A DNA stretch of 64,000 nt. Origin: Hevea brasiliensis. Taxonomy: Eukaryota > Streptophyta > Magnoliopsida > Malpighiales > Euphorbiaceae. Every line of letters starts with the position of its first letter. Position 1 is the first letter of the stretch. The stretch is from positions 124,382,394 through 124,446,393 of the forward strand of contig NC_079493.1 of NCBI RefSeq assembly GCF_030052815.1, written 5' to 3'. Below, in pieces: positions 1 through 15,990 of this stretch. A program made the position numbers and the translations under genes. The notes under the pieces are model-generated. The model worked only from the letters and a program-made list of their open reading frames with translations, was not told the origin of the DNA and did not search any database.

Positions 1-2299
1 GATAAAAGTCAACATAAGGAATTTAAATATGCAAGATGAGGGATAATGTCACAGAGGCTTGATGTTAAAATTTAGAATAGTGAGACCTAGAGTCAAAAAT
101 TTGAGTTAGATAGATATTTTTAGTGTGATCGATAGGATAATTATGTAGAAAAAAAAAAGAAAAGGAGTAATAATAAATAAATAAATAAATAATAGTATGA
201 TAATATGTAGCAGAATGCTAGTAAAGGTCAAAATAAGACAAGATAGGTATAGGTGTAATTATAAGATATTGAGAAGTACATGGATTAGAGGATTGATTGT
301 TGGTAAGATTGGAGTAGATCTGAAAGAATCTGTGAATGCTTTTATCTTCTAGAATATAACCAAGTATAAAAAGCATTGGACAAATAATTATAAGTATGGA
401 AGATAAATGGAGAGTAAAAAGGAAATAGTAAATTCTAAGATGATATGTTAGGCAGGACAACAGTATAACAAATGGTAGATACAACTGATATCTTGTAATA
501 AAGCACAATAATTACAAAGAAATAATGAAACTAAAAAGGGAGACTAAGGGGTATGAGCTAAATCTTGTTTATCAAACAATGGTATACCATAAATGGTGGG
601 AGAACATTTCTCCTTCTTTCCAAATTAGCTCGTGTTTCGATTCTAGGAGATTATATTAAGACGAGAGGTCATATCAAAGTGACCCAACTAATTGAAAATT
701 TGATGGGCGTTAGCACATATCCAATCTTTTGAGGTGAAAATGACGATAATTGTGTACCTAATGTTAAATACGAAAGAATGATCAGAGAGGTGACAGGAGT
801 TAAATCGAGCTAGTTGCTAGGGCTTACAACCCTTTTGAACTATAAGCTGGAGGAAGTGCTATTTGCTAATGAGTTTCAATAGATGAAATTGTTGCTAATG
901 GGAAAAGTTGAGGCTGAAGTTTGGGAAGCTATGAGCAGTATATGTGATTATATTAAGGAGAATGAACACGTGAAGTATCTTGTTTGGAATTAAGGCATGG
1001 CACACATTTCCCACAGCCATGTTAGTTTAGATGGAACTTATAGTTTCTGGGGCTCCTATCCGTCCAGGATGAGCAATTTCCTACTAAGGCAAGTAGGGAA
1101 TGATAATGTTCTGATAGTTAAAGTTGGGAAAGGGGATACAAAAAGAAATTTCTATGGCTAATTCCAAGTGTTACATAATGTGAATAATGTGCTGGTAGGA
1201 TTCAATCGTAAGGTTAGAATTCTCGAAGTAATGGAACTAGTAATCAAGATAAGACTAAGAAATAAAAAGAAAGTTAAAATTGATGATGGGATAGACATCT
1301 TTGAAGGAAAATGTGTAAGGGTGAGACAGGACTAAGATTAAGGAATAAGTACAGCAGGTTAAAAAGATATCAACAATAGCAGAAATAGGAAAAGGAAGTT
1401 GATAAGATCCAAAGGACAGGAAGAAAGCTCGGTCGAGCTAGTTATAATGATGAAGATAAAAAGGAATAGGTATGCTAGGAACACACTTTTGAAACAAGTT
1501 ATTATGAGATGATAGACTAAAGGAGTAGTGGAGCCTCGATCTAAGTGCCAATGTGTCAGAAGTAGGCTACATACTAAGAAGCTTTAGGAAGAAGTCTAGA
1601 TATTTCCATTCTAGAGAAGGAGTGGAAAACGATAAAGTTGCACTAATTAGGTTGTCAGGGAATACAAACACTTTTGTCACTTAGAAGGAGAGACCCAGTT
1701 CACTTTCTAATGTTGATAAATGATACACTTGGCCCTTGGAGGCAACTCTACATAACTAGTTACATAAGATGGACAAGAGCTGGTCTAAGGACCTTAGTAA
1801 TGACACAAAAGAGATTGAAAATTTGAAGTATCATGGGAGTGAGAAGATTTATAGGTATTGACCATTGAGGTCATAGGACAAGTAAAGGTTTCGAATGAGA
1901 TGTATATGATAGGTGCTACAGGAAAGCATTTCATAGGATACTATAGGGTAAGGAACATAAGTCATGTTTTTGGGAAACAGAGATTATTAAAACAAAGGAA
2001 TGAGGACTGAAGTCACCAAGAGACACGTTAAGGTGTAATAAAAGTGAGGTAAGCGCCAAAGTTGATTAAAGTTATCAGATATCAAGTCAAGAATAGTGGA
2101 GTTATAATGAGTACTAGAGATGAAAAAAAAAACAGGGGTAAACGAGTAGTCAGATGTGATGGTTTAGACTCAGAAGGAGGATGGTAGCTGGCATACTACG
2201 ACAGGGGCAGATAGACATAAAAATTTTTAACCATCCATGCAGATCCAAGGCGGAAAGATGTAAAATTTGCAATGGGTGGGAGTGTTCTTGAAGGTTTCT
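1..2299 (+). mobile_element. Element A, 5' part: degenerate interior of an older Ty3/gypsy element
   Basis: This is the left remnant of an older Tekay-like element whose 5' LTR lies outside the window. Most of it has no long reading frame. It is purine- and A/T-rich and recognisably similar to the interior of element B: roughly 1-1200 matches roughly 6945-8100, for example the shared stretch around 1060-1120 and 7985-8040. Only the last ~60 bases resemble the conserved region that precedes the integrase C-terminal module. That region breaks at 2299 and resumes at 11826, just after the target-site duplication TTTCT (2295-2299 and 11821-11825). The split proves that element B inserted here. No functional protein is expected. 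Confidence 0.7.
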
Positions 2300-4853
2300 T
2301 GTAACACCCCAAGATTTTAAATTTTATTATTTATGAGTATTTTTGGTATTTTAATTTTATTTAAATTTTAGGAATTTTTTTTAGATTTTTCGGATTTTAA
2401 AAATCGGGTTCGATTTTCCAAAAATATAAACTTTGAGGATTTTTAAAAAAATTAATTTAAAGACCACGTGGCAAAACTAAAAATATATTTGGAGTATACG
2501 TATTTTTCTGAGTTTTATGGAATTTTTTCGAAATTTTTGGACCTCGTTTTGGTCCGTGATAAAAATTCAAAATTTTGTATCCTGAATCGAACCGACCGAA
2601 TCGAACCGGACCGGATCGGACCGGTCGAATCGGACCGGCCCTTTTTCCTTCTTTCTTTTCTTCTCCCGCGCGCGATGGCTCTCTCCCTTCTCTCCCTCGT
2701 TTCTCTCTCCTCTCCGCCTAAGCGCTTGACGCCCGACCAGCCCGACCACGGCGCCGTCGGCCAAGACCAGCGGTGGCGCGCCCGACGGCCGGAAAATGCC
2801 ACGAACGCCCCTGCGCGCGACGCCGACTTCTCCGGCCAAATCCGGCCGATCCGGCCACCAATTGGACCGGTCTTGTGTCCAAAATCATCTACTCGTGAGC
2901 TTTCCATAGATACCAAACGCAGAAATCCATCGAGCGGATTGTCCGATTTTTGCTCGGAAGATTTTAGCCCATTTCGACTTTTGGGCTAGATTTCTCAAAA
3001 ACCGTGAATCCCACGAGAAGCGAGGCCACCAAGACGCTCCATTCGTCGAGAGCTTCGCAACGACATAAATTTCGAATTTTTCCGACACCGTTTTTCGGTG
3101 GGTCCCACGGAACTTCGCAGTGTATTTTCGACCATTAAATGAGCTTAGAAAATTCTGAAAAATTTATGTACTAACCCCCGTGTTATGGGCTTCGTGTAGG
3201 TATCCTCGATTCGCGGAAATTCGGCGATTGGCCAAGATGCGCAAATTTGGGCGAACGGACCGTTCTGGAAAAGTCTCGAATTGGACCAAGGTTTTGGCTA
3301 GCCCCCATTGTCGGGCGTCGAGTGCGTTCCAAGTCGGAATCGGCAAAGGTAAACCCGAACCTTGCTTTTTCGTAATTTTCTAGTGCTTAAATAGGATTAA
3401 AAATCCATAAAATATTCGTGGTAGCTTAGAAAATTACGATTCTTTTTGCAATAGCTTAGTAATATTGCTAAGGACCGCGGGGCAAAGTTTTATAATTTTT
3501 AGAGCTTGTTTGGCGGTTTTGCAAAAATGATCAATAATAAGGACTAAATTGAAATTTTGCGTATTGTGATGGGTGATTGATTTGATGGGCCCGGGGAGGG
3601 CTGTGTGATATGAGTGAACTGTTGATATATGGATTGTGAATATAGAAGTGCGTTTTTAGCCCTTTTGCGGGTTGGGTAGGTCTAGGTATAGGGAGACTCT
3701 GGGATTTTCTGCACGACTTAGGGCGTGCTTGATCTTTTCTTTGTTTGTATTGAGTCAAATTTATTAAATAGATGTAATGTAATTGTCGGTGAGCCGATGA
3801 CCTTCTTCCTCCTCCGCCATACACAGTAATTTGTCGTCAAGTTTGTGAGTAGAATATTAATTTTAATTGTAATTTCGATATTATTATATGTTCAGCATGC
3901 CCATGCATCACTTATATGCATATATTTATGTAGTTAAACTCTAGGCACGATTTTTGATGCATTGATAAATGTTAAAGTGCCATGTATGTTGTTGTGGTAA
4001 TTTGGAGCAGTGTGCGTGCGTTGGCGTGCGTGTGATGTGGTGTGGACTATGGATAGGACGGGTAGACACGGCTTGAGTTCTTCATTTGGGACCCGGTCCT
4101 TGGGGTAGACACGGCTTGAGTTCTTCATTGGGACCCGATTTGGTATTTAAGTGGAAGTCCGAAGTGAGTTCTTGGGCACCAAGTTGGATTTAAGAGAGCT
4201 GTATAGGGGATCAGCTCCCATATATTATGATTGATGTTACAGGGTGCGTGAGTGCTCCAAATTACCTTTTTGATGTTATGATGTGAAAATGATGTGGATG
4301 TTGCATTTCACTCTACAGGGTGCATTAGATTTAGATAGTTATAGAGATTATGGTTAAAATTGATATTTTACTCTCTGAGTCGAACGCTCACTCTGTTCAC
4401 CATATTTTCAGACTACAGGAGGAGACATTTTTGAATAACTGTCCCTTTCCTCTCGAGTTATGAAAAGATTACTTAATTGTATTATTATTCTCTAAATTTG
4501 TAATTTAGGACTCATGTGCTAGTAGTAGCATTAAGCCTATCGTAGATCAGATGAATTCAAGTTTTCATATTAATAAATGAAAAGAAAAAATTTTTATGAG
4601 TTTTAAATGGTTATAAATGAGGTAATAGGGTTGAGCTGGGCTCCCCTGATTTTAGTTTTCTGAAAAGTTCTGGGCTAAGTTGGCCCAAAATGAAATTATA
4701 ACAGTTTAATTTAAATTATCTTATATGCATATTGGGTCTAAATTGTGGGCCTGGTTATGGATTTGAGGAATAGTTAGGCTTAATACGGGCCTCAGGGGCT
4801 TTAAGCTGGCCCAGGTCCTAGTGCCGGTCCGGCCCATAGGTTGGGTCGTGACA
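2300..4853 (+). repeat. 5' LTR of element B
   Basis: This starts TGTAACACCCC and ends GTCGTGACA. It holds a CpG-rich segment (about 2585-2870) with iterated CGGACCGG-like motifs, a pyrimidine-rich stretch, and a triplicated ~40-bp motif around 4060-4180 built on CACGGCTTGAGTTCTTC. Open frames inside it, such as 2468-2989, are a by-product of the GC-rich segment and match no known protein family. Confidence 0.92.
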
Positions 4854-4857
4854 AAGT

Positions 4858-4869
4858 TGGTATCAGAGC
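4858..4869 (+). other. Primer-binding site of element B (tRNA-iMet type)
   Basis: TGGTATCAGAGC lies four bases after the 5' LTR. It is the classical plant primer-binding site complementary to the 3' end of initiator methionine tRNA, used to prime minus-strand DNA synthesis in many Ty3/gypsy elements. Confidence 0.92.
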
Positions 4870-8100
<3,231 letters not shown>

Positions 8101-9205
8101 AAGGTGAAGTTTGAACACCAGAGACCGTCAGGGAAGCTGCAAGAGCTCCCTATCCCAGAATGGAAGTGGGAAATGATCACTATGGATTTTGTGACTGGGT
8201 TGCCTCGTACCACGCGAGGATATGACTCGATATGGGTAATTGTAGACCGCTTGACCAAATCAGCTCACTTCTTACCTGTAAAGACTACATACTCTGTGGC
8301 ACAATATGCCTGGCTCTACATTCGAGAAATAGTCAGATTGCATGGAGTTCCGGCTTCCATAATATCGGATGAGGGCCCATTCACTTCTCGGTTGCGGAGA
8401 AAGTTACAGGAGGCACTTGGCACACGATTGAACTTCAGATGACCTTCCACCCTCGAACAGACGGACGATCGAAAGGACAATCCAAACATGGAAGACATGC
8501 TTCGCATGAGTGTCTTGGATTTTGGAGGTCAATGGGATGAGCAATAGCTTTGGTGGAGTTTGCCTACAACAACGATTACCACTCCGGCATAGGGATGGCA
8601 CCCTATGAGGCATTATATGGAAGAAAGTGTAGGTCTCCTCTGTGTTGGGCGAAATAGGGAAGCGAAGGTGCATGATGTAGACCTAGTGCGGTACACTTGA
8701 GGTAGTTCCTTTAATCGAGGAACGATTGAAAAGCAACTTTCGAGAGGCAAAAGAGTTATGCGGACCCACGGAGGGATGTGGAGTTTGCGATGGCGACTAT
8801 GTATTCTGAAGGTTTCTCCAATGAAGGAGTCATGAGATTTGGAAAGAAGGGCAAGTTGGCACCTCGGTATATTGGACCTTTTGAGGTTCTTGATAGAGTT
8901 GGAGCGATTGCTTACCGGTTGGAGCTACCACCCAACCTTTCTCACGTTCATCCGTGTTTCACATCTCCATGCTCGGAAATATATTCCGATCCTTCTCATG
9001 TCACTGCAATGGATGTGATAGAGCTAAAGAGAACTTGACATTTGAGGAGCAACACTGTAGCCATAGTGGACTACCAAGTAAGACGGCTAAGATCCAAAGC
9101 AGATCCCTATGGTTAAGGTTTTGTGGAGGAGTCGATCGGTGGAAGAGTGCACACAGAGTCGAGCGGGACATGCGTAGCAAGTACCCATATCTGCTCAATG
9201 TATAA
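8101..9205 (+). pseudogene. Integrase core and chromodomain remnant of element B
   Basis: From 8101 the sequence abruptly becomes recognisable Ty3/gypsy integrase. It begins just before [12 protein letters not shown], carrying the first catalytic Asp. The second catalytic region (IISDEGPF) and the region after the third catalytic residue follow but are in shifted frames. At 8778-9205 comes the [15 protein letters not shown] module with a chromodomain-like tail, also frame-broken. Frames change near 8440, 8545, 8655 and 8960. The same modules read better in element C. It cannot encode a working integrase. Confidence 0.85.
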
Positions 9206-9256
9206 TCATGTGCTTTATTACGCCTTGTGTAAAAATTCGAGGACGAATTTTTACGT

Positions 9257-9267
9257 AAGGGGAAGAA
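9257..9267 (+). other. Polypurine tract of element B
   Basis: AAGGGGAAGAA immediately precedes the 3' LTR. This is the expected primer site for plus-strand DNA synthesis. Confidence 0.85.
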
Positions 9268-11820
9268 TGTAACACCCCAAGATTTTAAATTTTATTATTT
9301 ATGAGTATTTTTGGTATTTTAATTTTATTTAAATTTTAGGAATTTTTTGTAGATTTTTCGGATTTTAAAAATCGGGTTCGATTTTCCGAAAATATAAACT
9401 TTGAGGATTTTTAAAAAAATTAATTTAAAGACCACGTGGCAAAACTAAAAATATATTTGGAGTCTACGTATTTTTCTGAGTTTTATGGAATTTTTTTAGA
9501 ATTTTTGGACCTCGTTTTCGGTCCCGAGGCAGAGTAAAAATTCAAAATTTTGTATCCTGAATCGAACCGGCCGAATCGAATCGGACCGGCCCTTTTTCCT
9601 TCTTCCTTTTCTTCTCCCGCGCGCGATGGCTCTCTCCCTTCTCTCCCTCGTTTCTCTCTCCTCTCCGCCCCTAGCCACCGCCCGGCCCGACCCGGCCGAC
9701 GGTAGCGCGCCATTGACCAATGGCCGCGCCACGAGCAATGGCGCGCTGAACGCCCCTGGCGCGCGCCCGACTTCTCAGGCCAAATCCGGCCGATCCGGCC
9801 ACCAATTGGACCGGGTCTTGTGTCCAAAATCATCTACTCGGCGAGAGCTTTCCATAGACACCAAGAACGCCGAAATCCATCGAGCAGATTGTCCGATTTT
9901 TGCTCGGGAAGATTTTAGCCCATTTCGACTTTTGGGCTAGATTTCTCGAAAACCGTGAATCCCATGAGGAAACCGAGGCCACCAGCACGCTCCATTCGTC
10001 GAGAGCTTCGCAACGACATAAATTTCGAATTTTTCCGACACCGTTTTTCGGTGGATCCTGGAACCGCGGTGTATTTTCGACCATTAAATGAGCTTAGAAA
10101 ATTCTGAAAAATTTATGTACTAACCCCGTGTTATGGGCTTCGTGTAGGTATCCTCGATTCGCGGAAATTCGGCGATTGACCAGTGCGCAAATTTGGGCGA
10201 CGGACGCATTCTGGAAAAGTCTCCGAATTGGACCAAGGTTTTGGCTAGCCCCCCATTGTCAAACGTCCCGAGCGCGTTCCCGAAGTCGGAATCGGCAAAG
10301 GTAAACCCGAACCTTGCTTTTTCGTAATTTTCTAGTGCTTAAATAGGATTAAAAATCCATAAAATATTCGTGGCAGCTTAGAAAATTACGATTCTTTTTG
10401 CAATAGCTTAGTAATATTGCTAAGGACCGCGGGGCAAAGTTTTATAATTTTTAGAGCTTGTTGGGCAGTTTTTGCAAAAATGATCAATAATAAGGACTAA
10501 ATTGAAATTTTACGTATTGTGATGGGTGATTGATTTGATGGGCCCAGGAGGGGCTGTGTGATATGAGTGAACTGTTGATATATGGATTGTGAATATAGAA
10601 GTGCGTTTTTAGCCCTTTTGCAGGTTGGGTAGGTCCTAGGTATAGGGGAGACTCTGCCGGATTTTCGGCACGACTTAGGACGTATTTGATCTTTTTCTTT
10701 GTTTGTATTGAGTCAAATTTATTAAATAGATGTAATGTAATTGTCAGGTGAGCCGAGACAGCCTTCTTCCTCCGCCCAGCCGCCACAGTAATTTGTCGTC
10801 AAGTTTGTGAGTAGAATATTAATTTTAATTGTAATTTCGATATTATTATATGTTCAGCATGCCCATGCATCACTTATATGCATATATTTATGTAGTTAAA
10901 CTCTAGGCACGATTTTTGATGCATTGATAAATGTTAAAGTGCCATGTATGTTGTTGTGGTAATTTGGAGCAAGCAGCGTGCGTTGGCGTGCGTGTGATGT
11001 GGTGTGGACTATGGATAGGACGGTAGACACGCTTGAGTTCTTCACTGGGACCCGGTCCTTGGGTAGACACGGCTTGAGTTCTTCATTGGGACCCCGATTT
11101 GGTATTTAAGTGGAAGTCCGAAATGAGTTCTTCACTGCACTGTTAGATTTAAGAGAGTCAGATAGGGATCAGCTCCCATATATTATGATTGATGTTACAG
11201 GGTGCGTGAGTGCTCCAAATTACCTTTGTGATGTTATGATGTGAAAATGATGTGGATGTTGCATTTCACTCTACAGGGTGCATTAGATTTAGATAGTTAT
11301 AGAGATTATGGTTAAAATTGATATTTTACTCTCTGAGTCGAACGCTCACTCCTGTTCACCATATTTTTCCAGGCTACAGGAGGAGACATTTTTCAGAATA
11401 ACCTGTCCCTTTCCTCTCAGGTTATGAAAAGATTACTTAATTGTATTATTATTCTCTAAATTTGTAATTTAGGACTCCGCATGTGCTAGTAGTAGCATTA
11501 AGCCTATCAGAGACTGTATGAATTCAAGTTTTCATATTAATAAATGAAAAGAAAAAAATTTTATGAGTTTTAAATGGTTATAAATGAGGTAATAGGGTTG
11601 AGCTGGGCTCCCCTGATTTTAGTTTTCTGAAAAGTTCTGGGCTAAGTTGGCCCAAAATGAAATTATAACAGTTTAATTTAAATTATCTTATATGCATATT
11701 GGGTCTAAATTGTGGGCCTGGTTATGGATTTGAGGAATAGTTAGGCTTACTACGGGCCTCGGGGGCTTTAAGCTGGCCCAAGTCCTAGTGCCGGTCCGGC
11801 CCATAGGTTGGGTCGTGACA
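9268..11820 (+). repeat. 3' LTR of element B
   Basis: Direct repeat of 2300-4853 with the same ends. The visible differences are mostly one- to five-base indels, many of them at CAG/CTG triplets (for example 10747 versus 3786 and 11366-11425 versus 4405-4455). It is followed by the second copy of the TTTCT target-site duplication. Confidence 0.92.
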
Positions 11821-12278
11821 TTTCTCCTATGAAAAGGGTTATGGGATTTGGAAAGAAAAGGCAAATTGGCACTCCGTTATATAGGACCTTTTAAGATCAT
11901 GGACAGAGTGGGAGCAGTTGCTTATCAGTTAGAGTTGCCATCAAACCTTTCTCATGTCCACCCAGTATTTCACATTTTTATGCTTAGAAAGTATGTTCCT
12001 GATTCTTCTCATGTGCTGCGACCAGACACAGTGGAGTTAAATGAGAATTTGATCTTTGAGGAGCAACTAGTAGCCATAGTAGATTATCAGATGAGACAAC
12101 TTTGGTCAAGGCAAATCCCTATGGTTAGTCGTGTGGATGAGTTAATCTATTGAGGAATGCACTTGGAAGTTAGAGCGGGATATGCGCAGCAAGTATTCAT
12201 AAGTTTGATATGCAACTATGTGTCATTGTTCTGTCTTGTGTAAAATTCGAGGACGAATTTTTTATAAGGGGGGAAGAA
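11821..12278 (+). pseudogene. Element A, 3' part of pol: integrase C-terminal module and chromodomain
   Basis: This continues element A after the nested insertion. A frame at 11848-12153 gives the GKLALRYIGPF module, the HVHPVFHI motif and a chromodomain-like tail (FEEQLVAIVDYQ). That combination identifies a chromovirus of the Tekay/Del type. The polypurine tract AAGGGGGGAAGAA is at 12266-12278. The copy is a remnant only, because the upstream half is at 1-2299 and degenerate. Confidence 0.85.
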
Positions 12279-12307
12279 TGTAACATCCCTAATTTTCAAA
12301 TAATTAT

Positions 12308-12371
<64 letters not shown>

Positions 12372-14118
12372 CTAACCCTAGTATTATGGACTCCGCGTAT
12401 GTACTTTCATTTCATGGAAATTCGATCGTCGCCCGGATCTGCAATTCCAGGCCGAGCAGATAAACTGCTGGAACTATTTCAGAACCGGGTTAAGATTATA
12501 GGCTACCCCACCATTTTCAGACGTTCTAGACGCTTTCCAGTTGTCAGATTCGGCATAGGTAAACTCGAACTCTACATTACTCAATTTTTGCCTTGTACTG
12601 GGTTAGAATAAAATTTATAAAATATTCGTGGATGATAAGAAAATTACGATTCCTATTGCAATAGCCTTATGATATTGTTAAGGACTGCAGGACAGGTTTA
12701 TAGAATTTTTAAAGTTAGTTTGGATACTTTTTGAAAAATATTAGTTTTGAAGTCTTATAATTGAGTTGTCTGATGTTGTGATTATTGCTTGGTTTGAAGG
12801 GCCCAGGAGGGGCCATATAATGATGATGAGATATGGTTTGAGTTTAGAAGTGTTATTTGAACCATTTTACAGGTTAGGTAGGTCATAGGTATAGAGGATA
12901 TTCTGCCGAATTTTCAGCACAACTTAGAGTGTCTTTGATCTTTTCTAAACTTGCATTGAGTCAAATATATTAAATAATTACAATGAAATTGTCAGGTGAG
13001 CCGGGACAGCCTTCCTCCTTCGCCCAGCCACCGCAGTGACCTCGGTTCAAGTTTGTGAGTAAAATATTAATTTTAATTGTAATTTCGATATTATTATATG
13101 TTCAAATATGTCCATCCATCACTTATAAATATATATCTATGTAGTTAAACACTAGGCACGTTTTATATTGCATTCATAATTGTTGAAGTGCCATGAATGT
13201 TGTTTGTGGTAATTTGGAACAGTGTATGTGCGTGGCATGCTTGTGGTATGGTATTGGATATGGACAGAACAGGTAAACACGGCTTAAGAGACACTCGCTG
13301 GGACCCGGTCCTTCGGGGTAAACAAGGTTTGAGAGACACTCGCTAGGACCCCGCATTTGGTTTATTAAGAGAAAGTCCGGCTTGAGAGACACTCGCTGGC
13401 AGAGGTTAGATTAAGAGGGCTGTATAGGGGATCAGCTCCCATATATGTATTGCTTGACAGTGTTGGGTATGTGAGTACTTCAAATTGCCTTTTTACTGTT
13501 ATGATATGAAAATTATGATGATGTTGCATTTCACTACACAGGGTGCATTAGCTTTAGATAGTTATAGAGATTATGATTAAAATTGATATTTTACTCTCTG
13601 AGTTGAACGCTCACTCCTGTTCATCTATTTTTCCAGGCTACAGGAGAATTATTTGTTGTGGCTAACCTGCTCTTCTTCTTCGCAGGTCCATTGACAGTAT
13701 TTAATGTATTTTGTACAATTGAGTTAAATTTTAGACTCCGCATGTGTTAGAAACACTTATTTTTATTTTGGGCCTGTATTATAAAAGTTATGTTGGACCT
13801 GTAAAATTATTAACTATATGCATAATGGGATTGGATGAGAGAGCTGAGCTACCATTTGAGTTATGACATTTTGATTATGTGGAGGGTGAGTTGAGCTCCC
13901 TAATTTATTATATATTGTGTTTACAGATCAGACGAGTCAAAAAATCCCCATTAAATAGTTCATTTTATGGCTAGACTCTGTCCGGTTGAATTCTTGAAAT
14001 TGGGCCCAAATGAGCTTCAGAGTTAGGTTGAGGAATAGTTAGGCTTACTACGGGCCTCGGGAGCTTTAGGCTGGCCCAGGTCCTGGTGCCGATCCGGCCC
14101 ATAGGTTGAGTCGTGACA
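12279..14118 (+). repeat. 3' LTR of element A
   Basis: This begins TGTAACATCCC directly after the polypurine tract and ends GTCGTGACA. At 1.84 kb it is about 0.7 kb shorter than the LTRs of B, C and the solo copy. It lacks their GC-rich segment, and a TA microsatellite (about 12311-12354) plus a T-run sit at that place. From about 12372 onward it aligns with the other LTRs but is clearly divergent, so it is a related, older subfamily. Confidence 0.9.
12311..12354 (+). repeat. (TA)n microsatellite in the LTR of element A
   Basis: About 22 TA repeats followed by a run of about 17 T. It sits where the related LTRs carry a GC-rich block. Confidence 0.95.
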
Positions 14119-15266
14119 GGGATGCTAAGAAAATTTATTAATAAAAATATTTTTCTCATTAAAGATTTTTTCCATATTTTAAAAAGTTATTAAAAAGTGA
14201 AGAAACATAAATACATCAAGAAATACATATTCATTATTCATTAATCTATTGATGATCATTTCGATAACAGTGGCCATAATTTATCACTTTAATGTATTTT
14301 TTTTTCTTTTTTTTTTTAAAAGCTGTTCTTTCTCATATTTAGTAATAAGTGATAAATAAAAATAAAATTTTTATAGTCTCAATATTTTATAGTATAATAA
14401 AATGAAAGAAAAATAATATTTTCTATCATAATCTAAATAGCAGAAAATATTTTAAATTTTTTTAACATTATAAAGAAGTTATTTTTCATACATGAAATTT
14501 AAATTTTCAATAATAAAGTTTTTATCTCATGACAGAAAAAGTAAAGTTTCACATGCATTTTCCTTTAAAAATCTTAATGATACCAAAAAAAAAAAAAAAA
14601 AAAAAAATCCTCCCTTGCGTTTATATATAATCGGTGCAGGCAAAAATTATAATAGAAAAAATGCAATTTTCCAAGTTATTAACGGTTTAAATTTTTCTTA
14701 TAATTTTAATTAATCACATGTCAAAATTTTAAAGAGTTAATATTGCCTATACTCAAATATATGCGCTTATTTAATTATTTAATTAATAAATAATATATTA
14801 TTTAAAATTAAATTAAGTTTTATTTAAAATTATATTATGATATATTAATTTATTATTTTTATTAATTAAATGTGTAACACTTTAAAAAAATTTTAAGCTC
14901 AAATTAAAATTCTCAACACAGTGTCGAGTATAATTGCTAAGTCAGAAATAGATCTATGATTTTCTAATATCTTAAATGGTTACACCTTGTCTTTAGCTAT
15001 GGATAATCTTTTCGTCGCAAGCATAAACACCGTACAATTTTTTAATTCTAAGTGACTTTATACTAATTGTAACATGTAGACTTAACTTACTGAAATAATT
15101 TTTAGACTCAAACCATCAAACTCAAAATGATTAATCTAACTTATTTTTAGCAGTTGAGTTGAATATATAAATTTCACAAAATGTATAAATCTAGCAGTAA
15201 TTTAAAAAAAAAAAATCTACCTCTAATTTTTCGATTTGAAAGACAAGATAAAAAGGTGAAGCTTAC
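14119..15266. other. A/T-rich intergenic DNA, partly duplicated at 15440-15960
   Basis: No gene is visible. The part around 14200-14735 resembles 15440-15975 (same order of motifs, for example the CAATTTTCCAAGT stretch at 14662 and again at 15906). It is therefore a local duplication lying on the 3' side of the first-exon relics. The run of about 23 A at 14585-14607 is a simple repeat. The stretch 14736-15180 has no counterpart in the second copy. Confidence 0.6.
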
Positions 15267-15378
15267 CCTTTTCATGAGGTTCGCTCGTAAACACAGACGG
15301 ATCTATTCTCCATATCTCGTCCCAATCATCGGTGGCATCTGTCATTTTCTCAATACCAAATTCCTCGGAGACTTCCAT
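15267..15378 (-). pseudogene. Orphan first exon of an ankyrin-PGG gene paralogue
   Basis: On the minus strand an ATG at 15378-15376 opens a 112-nt frame of 37 codons plus one base, ending at a good splice donor (G then GTAAGC at 15266-15261). The first exon of the surviving ankyrin gene has the same design: a short acidic peptide, 23 codons plus one base, then GTAAGT. Related pieces occur at about 15991 and 38540. No second exon follows within reach, so this is an exon relic. Calling it an ankyrin-family exon is an inference from phase, orientation and position; it is too short for a domain match. Confidence 0.5.
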
Positions 15379-15989
15379 GGATGCAAAAAAATAAAGTTAT
15401 TTTTTTTATTTTAATAAAGTTATTAAAAAGTGACCCTCAAAAAAAAAAGAAAAGTTATTACAAGTGAAGGAACATATAAATGCATAGTTTTTTCTGTCGG
15501 AACAATGAGAAATACATGCATACTAAATTTAATAACGAGAATAGATGATTATCAAAATTATATAAATGCATAGTTTACAACTGCTATTTATCATTGTTAT
15601 ATTTTTTTTATATTTAATAATAAATAGTAATCAATATGAAAATTTTTTATAATTCAAATATTCTTATAATGTAAAAGAATTTAATATTTTCTATTGTACT
15701 ATAACTATCAAAAAATAATTTTTTATTTTAATATTATAAATAATTTATTTTTCATAAAAGAAATAAAATTTAAAAATTTAACAGTTAAACCTTCACGTTC
15801 CATTTTCCTTTAATCTTCAGGACACTTAAAAAAAAAGAAAAAGCATCCAATGCCCCTTTATATATTCAGCCGCGGCAAATAATAATAATAATAATAACAT
15901 AAAGGCAATTTTCCAAGTGATTGCAAACTCAAGTTTTACGCGTATGGTTTGAATTAATCACGCATCAAAAGTCAAAAACCGAGTTAAGA
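15379..15989. other. A/T-rich intergenic DNA, second copy of 14200-14735
   Basis: No gene is visible. It carries the duplicate of the upstream A/T-rich segment and a short ATA repeat near 15880-15900. Confidence 0.5.
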
Positions 15990-15990
15990 T

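Noticed and set aside
12210..12611. 133-codon frame across the start of the element A LTR
   Set aside because: It is a read-through of the TA microsatellite and T-run; the composition is not protein-like.
15181..15414. 77-codon plus-strand ORF
   Set aside because: It overlaps the minus-strand first-exon relic, which has a start codon and a matching splice donor; the plus frame has no support.
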